A stretch of 64,000 bases of DNA from Chloroflexota bacterium (GTDB lineage: Bacteria; Chloroflexota; Ktedonobacteria; Ktedonobacterales; JADMIN01), in contig JAJPKE010000007.1 of the NCBI GenBank assembly GCA_021323855.1, positions 1-64,000 on the forward strand, given 5' to 3'. A program made the position numbers and the translations under genes. Below, piece by piece: positions 26,229 through 35,125 of this stretch (the stretch's first letter is position 1; each line of letters opens with the position of its first letter). Below the pieces are notes generated by a model. It did no database searches. It was not told the origin of the DNA and worked only from the letters and a program-made list of their open reading frames with translations.

Positions 26229-27206
26229 ATGACCGCTCCCGACCAACTCAACTCAGTCACAAGCTCCGATTCACCTGATTCATTTGTCATTGATCCTGCT
26301 GCGCATGTTGGGGTGGTCGCGCTAACGGTCGCCAACCTTGCGCGTTCGCTTGCCTTCTACAGCAACGCGCTGGGCTTCACCGTGCTGGACCGCACGGAGC
26401 GCGACGCAGTGCTGGCGGTCGCTGGCACGCCACTGCTGCTACTGCATGAACAGCCCGGCGCGCTGCCCTGGATGATTGATGCGGCAACCGGCCTCTATCA
26501 CTTTGCCATTCTGCTGCCCACACGCGAGGACCTGGGTGGCTGGTTGCGTCACTATCTCACCACAGACTTCCCACCGCCGGGCCAGGGCGACCATATCGTG
26601 AGCGAGGCGCTCTATCTGCGCGACCCGGACGGCCACGGCATCGAAGTGTATGCGGACCGGCCACGCGAGGGCTGGCGCTGGGTGGATGGTCGGGTGCAGA
26701 TGGGCGGCGGCCCGGTTGATCTGCGCGGTATCCTGGCGGATGGCACAGCAAAGCCCTGGACGGGTTTGCTGCCGGCTGGCACGAAGATTGGGCATATTCA
26801 TCTTCAGGTTGGCGATATCGCGGCAGCGGAAGCGTTCTATCATGGCATTCTCGGCTTTGCGGTCACAGCCCAGATACCGCAGGCGGCGCTCTTTGTCTCG
26901 GCGGGCGGCTATCATCACCATATCGGCATGAACACCTGGCATAGCGAGGGCGCAGGTCCGGCGCCAGACGATACCGCCCAGCTGCGCTTTTACACGCTGG
27001 ACCTGCCCAGCCAGGAGGCGCGTGATGCGGTTGTCGCCAGCATCCAGGCCGCTGGCCTTGATGCAACGCGCCCCAGGCAGAGCAATGATGTCGTCATTGT
27101 CCGTGATCCCTGGCAGAACGTGATTGTGCTTCAGGCTGGTGCGGCGGACGATGCGCAAACGGCGCAGGCGCTCACGGCGGCCTTCTCCTCAGCGAGCGAA
27201 AAGTAA
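26229..27206 (+). CDS. VOC-family protein, catechol-2,3-dioxygenase-like (CatE type)
   Basis: A 325-residue protein with two tandem vicinal-oxygen-chelate modules. The first has HVGVVALTVANLARSLAFYS and ends with GHGIEVYAD. The second has IGHIHLQVGDIAAAEAFYHG, and HHHIGMNTWH is the probable metal-binding and substrate region of extradiol dioxygenases. The closest familiar pattern is Bacillus CatE. ATG 26229 is chosen for GTGGAGGCATCGCC upstream and for the promoter overlapping the earlier ATG. No other aromatic-degradation gene is nearby, so the dioxygenase substrate is unproven and a glyoxalase- or resistance-type role cannot be excluded. Confidence 0.75.
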   Translation: MTAPDQLNSVTSSDSPDSFVIDPAAHVGVVALTVANLARSLAFYSNALGFTVLDRTERDAVLAVAGTPLLLLHEQPGALPWMIDAATGLYHFAILLPTREDLGGWLRHYLTTDFPPPGQGDHIVSEALYLRDPDGHGIEVYADRPREGWRWVDGRVQMGGGPVDLRGILADGTAKPWTGLLPAGTKIGHIHLQVGDIAAAEAFYHGILGFAVTAQIPQAALFVSAGGYHHHIGMNTWHSEGAGPAPDDTAQLRFYTLDLPSQEARDAVVASIQAAGLDATRPRQSNDVVIVRDPWQNVIVLQAGAADDAQTAQALTAAFSSASEK

Positions 27207-27273
27207 TCCGAATGCCCCCATCAGAAATAGTCTCTAATCTGAAAGTGTTGGCAAGCCAGAGAGGATACACACA

Positions 27274-27723
27274 ATGGCGAAGAAAGTGGAGAAGTCACGA
27301 CAAGAATTGGCGGCACACCTGACGCCTGAGCAGTTTCACGTGACGCAGGAACACGGCACGGAGCGACCATTCAGCGGGCAGTATGTCCACAAGACGGCGG
27401 ATGGCACGTATACCTGCGTCGTCTGCGGTGCGCCACTCTTCAGTTCGGATACGCAGTTCGATTCGGGTTCAGGCTGGCCGAGCTTCTGGGCGCCGCTGGA
27501 TGAAGGACAGGTGGAGACCGAGAGCGACACGAGCTGGCTGATGCGCCGCACTGAAGTGCATTGCGCCTCCTGTGGCGCGCATCTGGGACATGTCTTCGAG
27601 GACGGCCCGCGTCCCACCGGTCTGCGCTATTGCATCAACTCCGTCGCCCTCAAACTAGAGCCTGCCGCCGAAGCATCCGGCGAACAATCTACGAGCGATG
27701 ACGAAGCTAAAGCGTCCAGCTAG
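27274..27723 (+). CDS. msrB: Peptide-methionine (R)-S-oxide reductase
   Basis: Reduces the R epimer of methionine sulfoxide in oxidised proteins. The 149 residues include the structural zinc Cys pairs CVVC (48-51) and CASC (97-100), the block [10 protein letters not shown], and the catalytic Cys120 in RYCINS. It is a complete single-domain MsrB without fused MsrA, with a short acidic C-terminal tail. ATG 27274 follows AGAGAGGATACAC. It is 67 bases after the VOC gene and may be co-transcribed with it. Confidence 0.95.
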   Translation: MAKKVEKSRQELAAHLTPEQFHVTQEHGTERPFSGQYVHKTADGTYTCVVCGAPLFSSDTQFDSGSGWPSFWAPLDEGQVETESDTSWLMRRTEVHCASCGAHLGHVFEDGPRPTGLRYCINSVALKLEPAAEASGEQSTSDDEAKASS

Positions 27724-27746
27724 CACAAGGCATGAAAGAGGCGCAC

Positions 27747-28619
27747 ATGAGCAGCGAACACCAGGAAACCAGCATCGCTCGTGAGATGTGGCGGACGCTG
27801 GAACCGTACCATGCCATGATCTACTTTGCGCCGGAGGCCCGCGAAGCATACACCGCCATCGGACTCAAAGGCTATTGGATGGGCTATTTCGCTTCGCGGG
27901 CGGCGGCGCTGGGGCCGGTCTCTGCCGAGGTAGTGGCCGCGACATTCTATAACTTCCATCCGCGTATGGTGGCGCGCGCCATTCCAGACGCCTGGCGTTT
28001 CTGTCCGCCGGAACAGATACTGGCCGCGCGCAGGGATGCCGCAGATGTTGCGCTGCGCCGTCTGCTCGGAGTATACGTGACCTCAGCCGAACTTGCTGAA
28101 GCGGCAGCATTGGCGCGTGTTGCCGCCGAAAGCTGCGATGTGGCCGGGCGGGCGCTCTTTGCGGGGCATCGCGCGCTGGATTGGCCACAAGAGCCACATC
28201 TGGTCCTCTGGCATGCGGCGACGCTGCTGCGCGAATATCGTGGGGACGGGCATGTGGCGGCGCTGCTGGCCGGGGGCATTGACGGCTGCGAGGCGCATCT
28301 GACGCTGGTTGGCACAGGCAATGTGCCGCGCGAAGCCATTCAGCCGCATCGTGGGTGGAGCGATGAAGAGTGGGACGCCGCCGCCGTGAGATTGCAAGAG
28401 CGCGGCTGGCTCGATGCCACGGGAATGTTGACCGAACAAGGGCGCGCGGGGCGCCAGGCCATCGAGGACCGTACCGACCGCCTCGCCATGCGACCCTGGG
28501 AGACATTGGGAGCGGACCGCTGCGCCCGCTTGCGTGAGCTAGCCTGGACGCTGAGCGACATCATCGTGCGCGAAGGTGGTATTCCCGTTCCCAACCCGAT
28601 GGGCCTCTCCTGGAAATAG
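27747..28619 (+). CDS. SCO6745-like protein of unknown function
   Basis: A 290-residue all-helical protein resembling the SCO6745/SalK-like group found mainly in actinobacteria and Chloroflexota. Recognisable blocks are MWRTLEPYHAMIYFAPEA near the N-terminus, GYWMGYFASRAAALGPVSAEVVAATFYNF, and a C-terminal segment with GWSDEEWDAAAVRLQERGWL that looks like a winged helix. No catalytic motif is seen and no function is assigned. The ATG at 27747 (GAAAGAGGCGCAC upstream) is preferred to 27732. It follows msrB by 23 bases and converges on the CoA-binding-protein gene. Confidence 0.65.
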   Translation: MSSEHQETSIAREMWRTLEPYHAMIYFAPEAREAYTAIGLKGYWMGYFASRAAALGPVSAEVVAATFYNFHPRMVARAIPDAWRFCPPEQILAARRDAADVALRRLLGVYVTSAELAEAAALARVAAESCDVAGRALFAGHRALDWPQEPHLVLWHAATLLREYRGDGHVAALLAGGIDGCEAHLTLVGTGNVPREAIQPHRGWSDEEWDAAAVRLQERGWLDATGMLTEQGRAGRQAIEDRTDRLAMRPWETLGADRCARLRELAWTLSDIIVREGGIPVPNPMGLSWK

Positions 28620-28650
28620 GCCACATTGTCACATTCCTGCTGCCCCGTTA

Positions 28651-29187
28651 TCAGGCGTCGGCGCTCGTTGTGCGGCGCGAGGTAATCGTGCCGGTGTTCA
28701 GCCCGAACCAGTGCATGCGTCCCAAATAGCGGGCGTGTTCGATTTTCATACAGCGATCCATGACGACGGCCAGACCACCCTGCTCCGCGATACGCGCGCC
28801 CTCCGGACTGATGACATCGAACTGGAGCCAGAGCGCCCGCGCGCCAATCTTGACCGCCTCCTCAGCGATGGCGGGCACCGCCTCCGGCGCACGGAAAACA
28901 TCCACGACATCCACAGGAAACGGAATCGCAGTCAGCGAGGGATAACATGTCTCGCCAAGAATGGTTGTCTCTTTGGGGTTCACTGGAACGATGCGATAGC
29001 CGTTGCGTTGCAGATAGTAGCCGACGAAATAGCTCGGTCGCAGCGGATTGGGCGAGAGGCCGACGATGGCAATCGTGCGCGCGGTATGTAAGATGCTCTG
29101 GATGGTCCGCGCATCCTGATACTGCGGCCACGCCTGCGCCTCTGTCTCAGCAGATTCCTGGTTGGCCTGACGTATCTCATTGGTCAT
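28651..29187 (-). CDS. CoA-binding (Rossmann) domain protein, YccU-like
   Basis: A 178-residue protein of the CoA_binding_2 family. It has the Rossmann motif TIAIVGLSPNPLRPSYFVGYYL, followed by YRIVPVNPKE, GETCYPSL and a C-terminal block VVMDRCMKIEHAR. Relatives are small cytoplasmic CoA-binding proteins; the role is unclear. The frame is open further upstream through the GC-rich repeat (29260-29299), but ATG 29187 has GCGAGGAG nine bases upstream. It lies 109 bases downstream of metY on the same strand. Confidence 0.85.
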   Translation of the reverse strand: MTNEIRQANQESAETEAQAWPQYQDARTIQSILHTARTIAIVGLSPNPLRPSYFVGYYLQRNGYRIVPVNPKETTILGETCYPSLTAIPFPVDVVDVFRAPEAVPAIAEEAVKIGARALWLQFDVISPEGARIAEQGGLAVVMDRCMKIEHARYLGRMHWFGLNTGTITSRRTTSADA

Positions 29188-29259
29188 GCTATATACTCCT
29201 CGCTTGTAGGTTCTTGCGTGTAAACGTATTGATAGCGCCACTTTTGCGGACGTGTGGTT

Positions 29260-29299
29260 CCCCTCGCCTCGCGGGAGAGGGGGCCAGGGGGTGAGGTCA
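29260..29299 (-). repeat. GC-rich palindromic repeat, copy 1
   Basis: On the minus strand it reads TGACCTCACCCCCTGGCCCC, then CTCTCC, a short loop and GAGGGG. It shares the block CTCACCCCC(T)GGCCCC and a CTCTCC/GAGG-type stem with copies at 41485 and 53148. Its first three minus-strand bases, TGA, are the stop codon of metY, so the element starts exactly at the gene end. Confidence 0.85.
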
Positions 29300-30673
29300 A
29301 ACGCCTGCGCTCGCAGTGGCCGTTCGCGCCGCCCGCAAGCCATGCTCGAGGTCCCAGAGCAGGTCGTCCAGCGTTTCCAGGCCCACGGAGAGGCGAATCG
29401 TCCCCAGGCCGACCCCTGCCGCTTGCAGGTCTTCTTCGCTGAGTTGGCGATGGGTGGAACTGGCTGGGTGAATCACCAGGCTCTTGGTATCTCCAACGTT
29501 GGCGAGGTGTCGCCAGAGATGCAGCGCTTCGATGAAGCGCTGCCCGGCGATGCGCCCGCCCTTCAGATCAAACGAAAAGACCGCACCCGCGCCCTTTGGC
29601 AGATAGCGTTGCGCCAGCGGCCAATACGGATTATCCTCCAACCCAGCGTAGCGCACCCGCTCCACCTGCGGATGCGCCGCCAGGAAGCGCGCCACCCCCT
29701 GCGCATTCTGCACATGCCGCTCCATGCGCACAGGCAGCGTTTCCAGGCCGAGTGTATAAAGGAAGGCGTGGAACGGACTCAGCGGCGCGCCCAGATCGCG
29801 CAGCACCTCGGCACGCAACTTCATCAGGAAGCCGTACATGCCAAACGTCTCATGAAAGCGCAGACCGTGATACGCTGGCGAGGGGTCGGCAACCGAGGGA
29901 TAGCGCCCGTTGGACCAGTTGAAGCCGCCGGAGTCTACCACGACGCCGCCGATGCTGGTGCCGTGGCCGTCAATATATTTCGTAGCCGAGTGAACGACGA
30001 TGCTCGCCCCCCACTCAATCGGACGACAGAGATACGGCGTAGCAAACGTATTGTCAACGATCAGCGGAAGTTGATGCTCTGCGGCGATATCGGCCACGGT
30101 GCGCAGGTCCAGGATGTTGCCACCAGGATTGCCAATAGTTTCAGCAAAGAAGGCTTTGGTGTTCTCGCGGACGGCTCCGCGCCAGGCATCAGGATCATCA
30201 GGATTGACGAAGGTAAACTCCACCGAGAGCTTGGAGAGCGTGTTCTTGAACTGGGCAATGGTCCCGCCATAAATCGCCTGCGACGCCACCACATGATCGC
30301 CTGGCTGAAGCAGCGTAAAGAAGATGGCCGCCTGCGCAGCAAGCCCACTGCCGAAGGCGACCGCGCCGATGCCACCTTCCAGGCAGGCGATGCGCTCCTC
30401 GAAGGCCGCGACCGTGGGATTCATGATGCGCGTGTAGATATTACCGTATTCTTGCAGATTGAAGTAGGCGGCGGCTGCCTCGGTATCCTCAAAGACGAAC
30501 GCCGAGGTCTGATAGATCGGCAGCGCGCTGGCGCCGGTGTAGGGGTCGGGGCGCTGGCCGGCGTGGACGGCTCGCGTCTCGAAGCCGAACGTATGCGGCG
30601 TCTCCGCTCCCTCATCTCGCCTGCCATCGGCGGCATTGGGTGGCGTCTCAGGGCCATGAGTAATATCAGACAT
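29297..30673 (-). CDS. metY: O-acetyl-L-homoserine sulfhydrylase / aminocarboxypropyltransferase
   Basis: A PLP enzyme of the Cys/Met metabolism family that makes homocysteine from O-acetylhomoserine and sulfide. The 458 residues have the MetY pattern: FETRAVHAGQRPDPYTGA, PIYQTSAFVFEDTE, GNIYTRIMNPTVAAFE and AFGSGLAAQ, and SATKYIDGHG with the PLP lysine. The C-terminal block is LANVGDTKSLVIHPASSTH. ATG 30673 has GGAGCG upstream; an in-frame TTG lies 12 bases earlier. A predicted promoter lies about 100 bases upstream. I saw no SAM riboswitch in that leader. Confidence 0.93.
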   Translation of the reverse strand: MSDITHGPETPPNAADGRRDEGAETPHTFGFETRAVHAGQRPDPYTGASALPIYQTSAFVFEDTEAAAAYFNLQEYGNIYTRIMNPTVAAFEERIACLEGGIGAVAFGSGLAAQAAIFFTLLQPGDHVVASQAIYGGTIAQFKNTLSKLSVEFTFVNPDDPDAWRGAVRENTKAFFAETIGNPGGNILDLRTVADIAAEHQLPLIVDNTFATPYLCRPIEWGASIVVHSATKYIDGHGTSIGGVVVDSGGFNWSNGRYPSVADPSPAYHGLRFHETFGMYGFLMKLRAEVLRDLGAPLSPFHAFLYTLGLETLPVRMERHVQNAQGVARFLAAHPQVERVRYAGLEDNPYWPLAQRYLPKGAGAVFSFDLKGGRIAGQRFIEALHLWRHLANVGDTKSLVIHPASSTHRQLSEEDLQAAGVGLGTIRLSVGLETLDDLLWDLEHGLRAARTATASAGV

Positions 30674-30680
30674 CGGGCGC

Positions 30681-30707
30681 TCCAATCACTTCCAATCGTT
30701 CCAATCT
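30681..30707. repeat. Three tandem 9-bp units (TTCCAATC type) before metY
   Basis: TCCAATCAC, TTCCAATCG and TTCCAATCT follow each other at 9-base intervals in the metY leader, immediately before its Shine-Dalgarno region. Confidence 0.7.
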
Positions 30708-30772
30708 ATCAGGACGACGCATACGCAACAAACAAACGAGCAGGCACAGGGAACAGCGAACATCTCTTGCAG

Positions 30773-30801
30773 AAGATAATGACCTGTATCAACAAAGTCA
30801 A
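30773..30801 (-). promoter_or_regulatory. Predicted promoter of metY
   Basis: On the minus strand: TTGACT (30801-30796), 17 bases, TATCTT (30778-30773). Transcription would start near 30766, leaving a leader of about 90 bases. Confidence 0.55.
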
Positions 30802-30820
30802 GAAAAACGGTGAAAACTGC

Positions 30821-31132
30821 TCAGAAGATGACCAGCCGACCCGCATCCGTCACGCCATAGCTGAGGTCAACGGCGACGGACACCAGGCATTCATCAGGCG
30901 CGATGGCGCGGAGCCGCCGCAGTTCGATGGTTGTGTTTTGCAGCCAGATCGCGGTCTGCTGTCCATCTGCGGCGGTCAGCAATTGCACGTTGGCGTCGGC
31001 AATCACGTGGCCCGGCTGCTCGCCGGCGAGCAGTGGGATTCTGCGCGGTGAAAGATGATTTCCGCCGTCATGCGCTGGCGGCGATGAAGAGTGTTGCGCC
31101 GGTAGCTCTTGCCTTTTCTGCGTATTCTGCAT
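30821..31132 (-). CDS. Hypothetical protein, about 103 residues
   Basis: A small open frame between kbl and metY. The C-terminal two thirds (GHVIADANVQLLTAADGQQT, then IWLQNTTIELRRLRAI and VSVAVDLSYGV) read like a compact beta-rich domain, while the N-terminus is polar. An ATG at 31132 has GAGAGG 12 bases upstream; another in-frame ATG lies at 31144. A frame on the opposite strand is less protein-like. I do not recognise a family. Position and strand fit an operon kbl - this gene - metY. Confidence 0.5.
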   Translation of the reverse strand: MQNTQKRQELPAQHSSSPPAHDGGNHLSPRRIPLLAGEQPGHVIADANVQLLTAADGQQTAIWLQNTTIELRRLRAIAPDECLVSVAVDLSYGVTDAGRLVIF

Positions 31133-31157
31133 GGCAACCCGCATCCTCTCGTCGTTT

Positions 31158-31193
31158 ACGCTGGCATGGGAGAGGATATCCCAATGCCAGCGT
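31158..31193 (-). terminator. Hairpin after kbl
   Basis: A 10-bp perfect stem, ACGCTGGCAT with ATGCCAGCGT (31158-31167 with 31184-31193), 64 bases beyond the kbl stop in the direction of transcription. No T-run. Confidence 0.5.
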
Positions 31194-31256
31194 CCAATGG
31201 CACTACATAAAAATTGCCTCTCTATACGAAACGATCATTAACATAATCAGATAACC

Positions 31257-32474
31257 TCAGATGAGGCGCAGCTTCCGCCCGACGGTGGCGAACGCCTGCA
31301 ACACCTCCTCAATATCCGCCTGGCTATGCGCGGCGGAGACGATGCAGCGCACGCGAGCGGCGCCTTTGGGCACCACCGGAAAGGCGAACGCCTGCACATA
31401 GACGCCTTCATTGCGAAGTTCGCGCCCCAGCGCCATTGCCTGCGCCGCCTCGCCCACGATCACTGGGATGATCGGTGTGGCGCTGGCGCCGGTATTGAAG
31501 CCAAGCCGCTGAAAGCCTTCGCGCAGCGCGCCAGCATTTGCCCAGAGCCGCGTCAGCCGCTCCGGCTGCGCTTGCAGCAGATCGAGCGCAGCAATCAGCC
31601 CCGCCGCGACCATCGGCGGCAGATGGCCGGTGCTAAACATGAAGGGGCGGCTGCGCTGATAGAGCGTCTGGATGACCTCCTGGTCCGACGCCACGAAGCC
31701 GCCAACGCCACCAAGCGCCTTTGAGAGGGTGCCAATCTCAAAGGCAATTCTGCCTTCCAGGCTGAAGTGTTCGACGATGCCACGCCCCGTTCGCCCCAGC
31801 ACGCCATCGCCGTGGGCGTCGTCCACATAGACCAGCGCCGCATAGCGGTCCGCCAGCGTCGCAATTTCTGGCAGCGGCGCCAGGTCGCCATCCATGCTGA
31901 AGACGCCATCGGTGATGATGATACGGCTGCGCGCGTCCTGCGTTTCGCGCAGGCAGGCTTCCAGCGCGTCCAGGTCAGCATGTGGATAGGTATGGCGTTT
32001 GGCATGCGTCAGCCGGCAGCCGTCTATGATGCTGGCGTGGTTCATGGCATCGCTGATGATGGCATCTTCTTCGCCAGCCAGCACGGAGAGCGCAGCGAGA
32101 TTGGTGTCGTAGCCGGTCTGGCAGACCAGCGCCGCCTCGCGCCCCTTATACGCCGCCAGACGTTCTTCGAGTTGCTGGTGCAGCGTCATCGAGCAGACGA
32201 CACGCCCCGCGCCCAGACCAAACCCGTATTTATCCAATGCTTCATGGGCGGCAGCGATGATGATGGGGTCCTGCGCGAAACCCAGATAGTTGTTCGCGCA
32301 GAGGTTGATGTACGACCGGCCATTCATTGTGATGCGCGGACCCTGGGCGCTGGAGAGCAAATTGGGCGTATAGAATCGCTCCTCGCGTTTGAGCGTCTCC
32401 AAATCATCGCGCAGGCGGCTCTTGAATTGGGCGAACGCGGGCGACGCTGGCGGCTGCATCGTTGATTCCACCAT
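31257..32474 (-). CDS. kbl: Glycine C-acetyltransferase (2-amino-3-ketobutyrate CoA ligase)
   Basis: A PLP alpha-oxoamine synthase of 405 residues, which converts 2-amino-3-oxobutyrate plus CoA to glycine and acetyl-CoA in threonine breakdown. Blocks are NLCANNYLGFAQDP, GFGLGAGRVVCSMTLHQQLE, SDAMNHASIIDG and DDAHGDGVLG. The PLP lysine is in GTLSKALGGVGGF, near residue 250. ATG 32474 follows GAGAGGCCATCAG. The partner tdh is not in the window; relatives of this enzyme (KAPA synthase, ALA synthase) share the fold, but the sequence pattern is that of KBL. Confidence 0.88.
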   Translation of the reverse strand: MVESTMQPPASPAFAQFKSRLRDDLETLKREERFYTPNLLSSAQGPRITMNGRSYINLCANNYLGFAQDPIIIAAAHEALDKYGFGLGAGRVVCSMTLHQQLEERLAAYKGREAALVCQTGYDTNLAALSVLAGEEDAIISDAMNHASIIDGCRLTHAKRHTYPHADLDALEACLRETQDARSRIIITDGVFSMDGDLAPLPEIATLADRYAALVYVDDAHGDGVLGRTGRGIVEHFSLEGRIAFEIGTLSKALGGVGGFVASDQEVIQTLYQRSRPFMFSTGHLPPMVAAGLIAALDLLQAQPERLTRLWANAGALREGFQRLGFNTGASATPIIPVIVGEAAQAMALGRELRNEGVYVQAFAFPVVPKGAARVRCIVSAAHSQADIEEVLQAFATVGRKLRLI

Positions 32475-32630
32475 CTGATGGCCTCTCTTTCACATCGGGA
32501 TAGAGAACGCAGGCAATAGCAAATGTAGGGAAGGCAAAGAGATCGAGGTCCAACACGTCCCGATAATTTATTGTACGCTGGGATGATGCGCCGTCGTCTG
32601 ATGTCTGATAGCGCAGCCTGCGCGCTCGTC

Positions 32631-32659
32631 TTGAATATGCCGTTGGTTCGGTTTAGAAT
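32631..32659 (+). promoter_or_regulatory. Predicted promoter of the beta-CASP nuclease gene
   Basis: TTGAAT (32631-32636), exactly 17 bases, TAGAAT (32654-32659). Expected transcription start is near 32666, giving a short leader with GGGGAAAGG before the GTG start. Confidence 0.7.
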
Positions 32660-32694
32660 GACATTGCAGAGATTGAGAAAGGGGAAAGGAACCC

Positions 32695-35010
32695 GTGGAG
32701 ATCACGTTTCTGGGAGGCGCGCGCGAGGTAGGCGCTTCGTGTGCGCTGCTTCAGGTGGCCGGGCGGCGCATCTTGATTGACGGCGGCATGCGACCCACCG
32801 CACGTGAGGCGGGATCGCGCCTGCCAGACCTGCGCCCGCTGGATGCGCAGCCGCCCGAAGCGATAGTAGTGACGCACGCGCATATTGACCACACCGGCGC
32901 GCTGCCACATATCGCCGCGCTCTACCCTGCCATCCCCATCTATGCGACGGAAAGCACCCATGTGCTGATGGAGATTCTGCTTCGCGATTCGGTGCGCATC
33001 ATGGAGCAGGAAGGGCTACGCCCCGACGGCGAAACGCCGCTCTATACCGCCGAACAGGTAGATGCGCTGCTCGGCAGAATCATCACCGTCGAATTCGATG
33101 CGCCATTCGCGCCGCTGGCAGGCGCGCCGCTCCAACTGACGTTTCTGCGTGCCGGGCATATCCTGGGCGCCGCGCTGCTAGACTGGCAGACGCCAGAGGG
33201 CCATCTCATCTGGACCGGCGACATTTCGGTGGTGGATCAGCGCACCGTCAAGGGGCTGGCGCTGGACTGCCTGCCCAAAGCCGATATCGTTGTCTGCGAA
33301 GGCACCTACGGCAACCGCAGCCACAGCAACCGTCGCGAAGAAGAGCGCGGCCTGGTGCAGACCGTCCAGGAGGTGATTGCGCGCAACGGTCGCGTTTTGT
33401 GCCCGGCCTTTGCCGTCGGGCGCGCGCAGGAGATCACACTGATTCTCAAAGCGTTCCGCGCCAGCGGCGAGGTTTCGCCAGTGCCAATCTACCTGGATGG
33501 CATGGTGCGCTCGGTCTGCGACGCCTATCAGCGCCAATCGCACGATCTGCACCCCAATTTGCAGCGATTCCTCCTCAACGCGCGCAGGCCGCTCTTTACC
33601 GATCCATCGCTCCATATCTACGCTGTTCGCGCGCATGACCGCGCATCGCTGGTGCAGCAAACCCGCCCGGCGGTGATTATCAGCAGTTCCGGCATGCTCA
33701 CTGGCGGCGCATCGCCACTCTACGCCGCTGAACTCGCCAGCCACGAACGCGATTGCCTGCTCTTCACGGGCTATCAGGATGAAGAGAGTCCGGGGGCGGC
33801 GCTACTCAAAGCGGCGACCGGCGACACCATAACCCTCGGCGATAAGAGCGTCTCGCTGCAATGCCAGGTGGCGCGCTATAATCTCTCCGGCCATGCCGAC
33901 GCCGAGCAAATCGTACATGCCATCACGAAGATGTCGCCGCGCCAGTTGATTCTGGTGCATGGCGCGCCGGACTCGCTGGAAGCGCTGGGCAAACGGTTCC
34001 CAAAGCTGCGTGTGGATATTCCGCCGGTCGGGGCCACCATCACCTGCGAACGCTTCGCCGCCAGCGGACTCCTCACGCCGCAGCCTCTCGCGCCACGGAC
34101 TGCGCGCGAGCCAGGAGAATCCGCAGAACCAATGGAGACATTGCCGGAGCCGGCGCTGCCTGACCTCTGGCGGCTGGCCCATGAGCGCAGCGCAGAGCGC
34201 CCCTGGACCGCCGTGGAGCTTGGCAAAGCCTATTATGGTCCGGCGTACCGGCCAGCCTTGCGCGCGCAGATCAATGATCTCTTGCAGAATGCAACGTTCT
34301 ATTTTCGCGTGCAGCGGTTGGGCGCGCAGTTGACCTATCTCCCGCGCACGCAGGCGGAGGTGGAGGCGCGCACTGCTAACGACCTGACGCCGGGGATGGT
34401 GGTAATCGTGGAGACGCCCAAGAGCGCCGCGCAACTGGCGGTAGTGCTGGCGCCGCCACAGAGCGGCACGGTGGCGCTCGTCACCGAAACCTGGAAGGTT
34501 GGCCCGCATCCGCTCCCCGCCATCCAACTGGTCTCCACCATCGAGCGACCAGACTTACTGGCGCTCCCAGCGGACGAAGCCAAAAGCGCGTTGGTTGCCT
34601 GGCGCCAGGAGTTAGCGAACGCCTGGGTTGACCTCATCCGTCTCTGGGATGAGGCGCTGGCCACCGGCAAGGCCAGCATCGAGTATGGTGCGCTCTGCGC
34701 CGCCTGTAACGACAGCGACCACCCCGACGATCAACTTGCGCTGGGGCTGGAACTGCTGACGCGCGGAACCATCCTCTTTGCGCGGAACGGCGCCAGTTGG
34801 TCGCCGCGCCCCGCCGCGCCAATTCTTCAGACCCAGGAGGGGTTGCAACACCATCTGAACCTCCTCCACGCAGGCGCAGGAGCCGCAGTGCTAGCGAAAG
34901 AGCGCCCGGCGGTTCTAACGGGACGAAGTAGCTGGCGGCATTTTGAGGTTGAGTGGCTGCCAGAGCAGGAGGTTGGGCGCGTCTATCAGCGGCTCATAGC
35001 ATTGCAATGA
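32695..35010 (+). CDS. CPSF73-like metallo-beta-lactamase/beta-CASP nuclease with C-terminal extension
   Basis: A probable RNA endo/exonuclease of 771 residues. The metallo-beta-lactamase core has HAHIDH (61-66), His155 in AGHILGAA and Asp176 in TGDIS. The beta-CASP region has AFAVGRAQEITLIL, SSSGMLTGG and FTGYQDEESPG, and the RMMBL-type motif is LSGHAD plus LVHGAPD. This pattern resembles CPSF73/Ysh1-type nucleases more than bacterial RNase J. After about residue 455 a further 315 residues carry no domain I recognise; WTAVELGKAYYGPAYR to LLQNATFYFR could be a winged helix. GTG start with GGGGAAAGGAACCC upstream. The PHAX-domain gene follows 115 bases later on the same strand. Confidence 0.88.
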   Translation: MEITFLGGAREVGASCALLQVAGRRILIDGGMRPTAREAGSRLPDLRPLDAQPPEAIVVTHAHIDHTGALPHIAALYPAIPIYATESTHVLMEILLRDSVRIMEQEGLRPDGETPLYTAEQVDALLGRIITVEFDAPFAPLAGAPLQLTFLRAGHILGAALLDWQTPEGHLIWTGDISVVDQRTVKGLALDCLPKADIVVCEGTYGNRSHSNRREEERGLVQTVQEVIARNGRVLCPAFAVGRAQEITLILKAFRASGEVSPVPIYLDGMVRSVCDAYQRQSHDLHPNLQRFLLNARRPLFTDPSLHIYAVRAHDRASLVQQTRPAVIISSSGMLTGGASPLYAAELASHERDCLLFTGYQDEESPGAALLKAATGDTITLGDKSVSLQCQVARYNLSGHADAEQIVHAITKMSPRQLILVHGAPDSLEALGKRFPKLRVDIPPVGATITCERFAASGLLTPQPLAPRTAREPGESAEPMETLPEPALPDLWRLAHERSAERPWTAVELGKAYYGPAYRPALRAQINDLLQNATFYFRVQRLGAQLTYLPRTQAEVEARTANDLTPGMVVIVETPKSAAQLAVVLAPPQSGTVALVTETWKVGPHPLPAIQLVSTIERPDLLALPADEAKSALVAWRQELANAWVDLIRLWDEALATGKASIEYGALCAACNDSDHPDDQLALGLELLTRGTILFARNGASWSPRPAAPILQTQEGLQHHLNLLHAGAGAAVLAKERPAVLTGRSSWRHFEVEWLPEQEVGRVYQRLIALQ

Positions 35011-35125
35011 GTTGCAGTCCGTTGCAGTTGCCTTTAGCGGGCGCAGACGTTATCATGTGCGAGCAATGGTCTATGGGATATACTCACATATCACGATACA
35101 TCAGGGGTGTGCCCGGGAGAAACGC

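Noticed and set aside
30686..30830. A SAM riboswitch before metY
   Set aside because: The leader is only about 90 bases, with no recognisable SAM-I core or terminator; only the 9-bp repeats and a promoter are visible.
29252..31051. A 599-codon plus-strand frame across metY and the small gene upstream
   Set aside because: It is antisense to metY, which has all catalytic motifs; the frame is open only because of the codon bias of the other strand.
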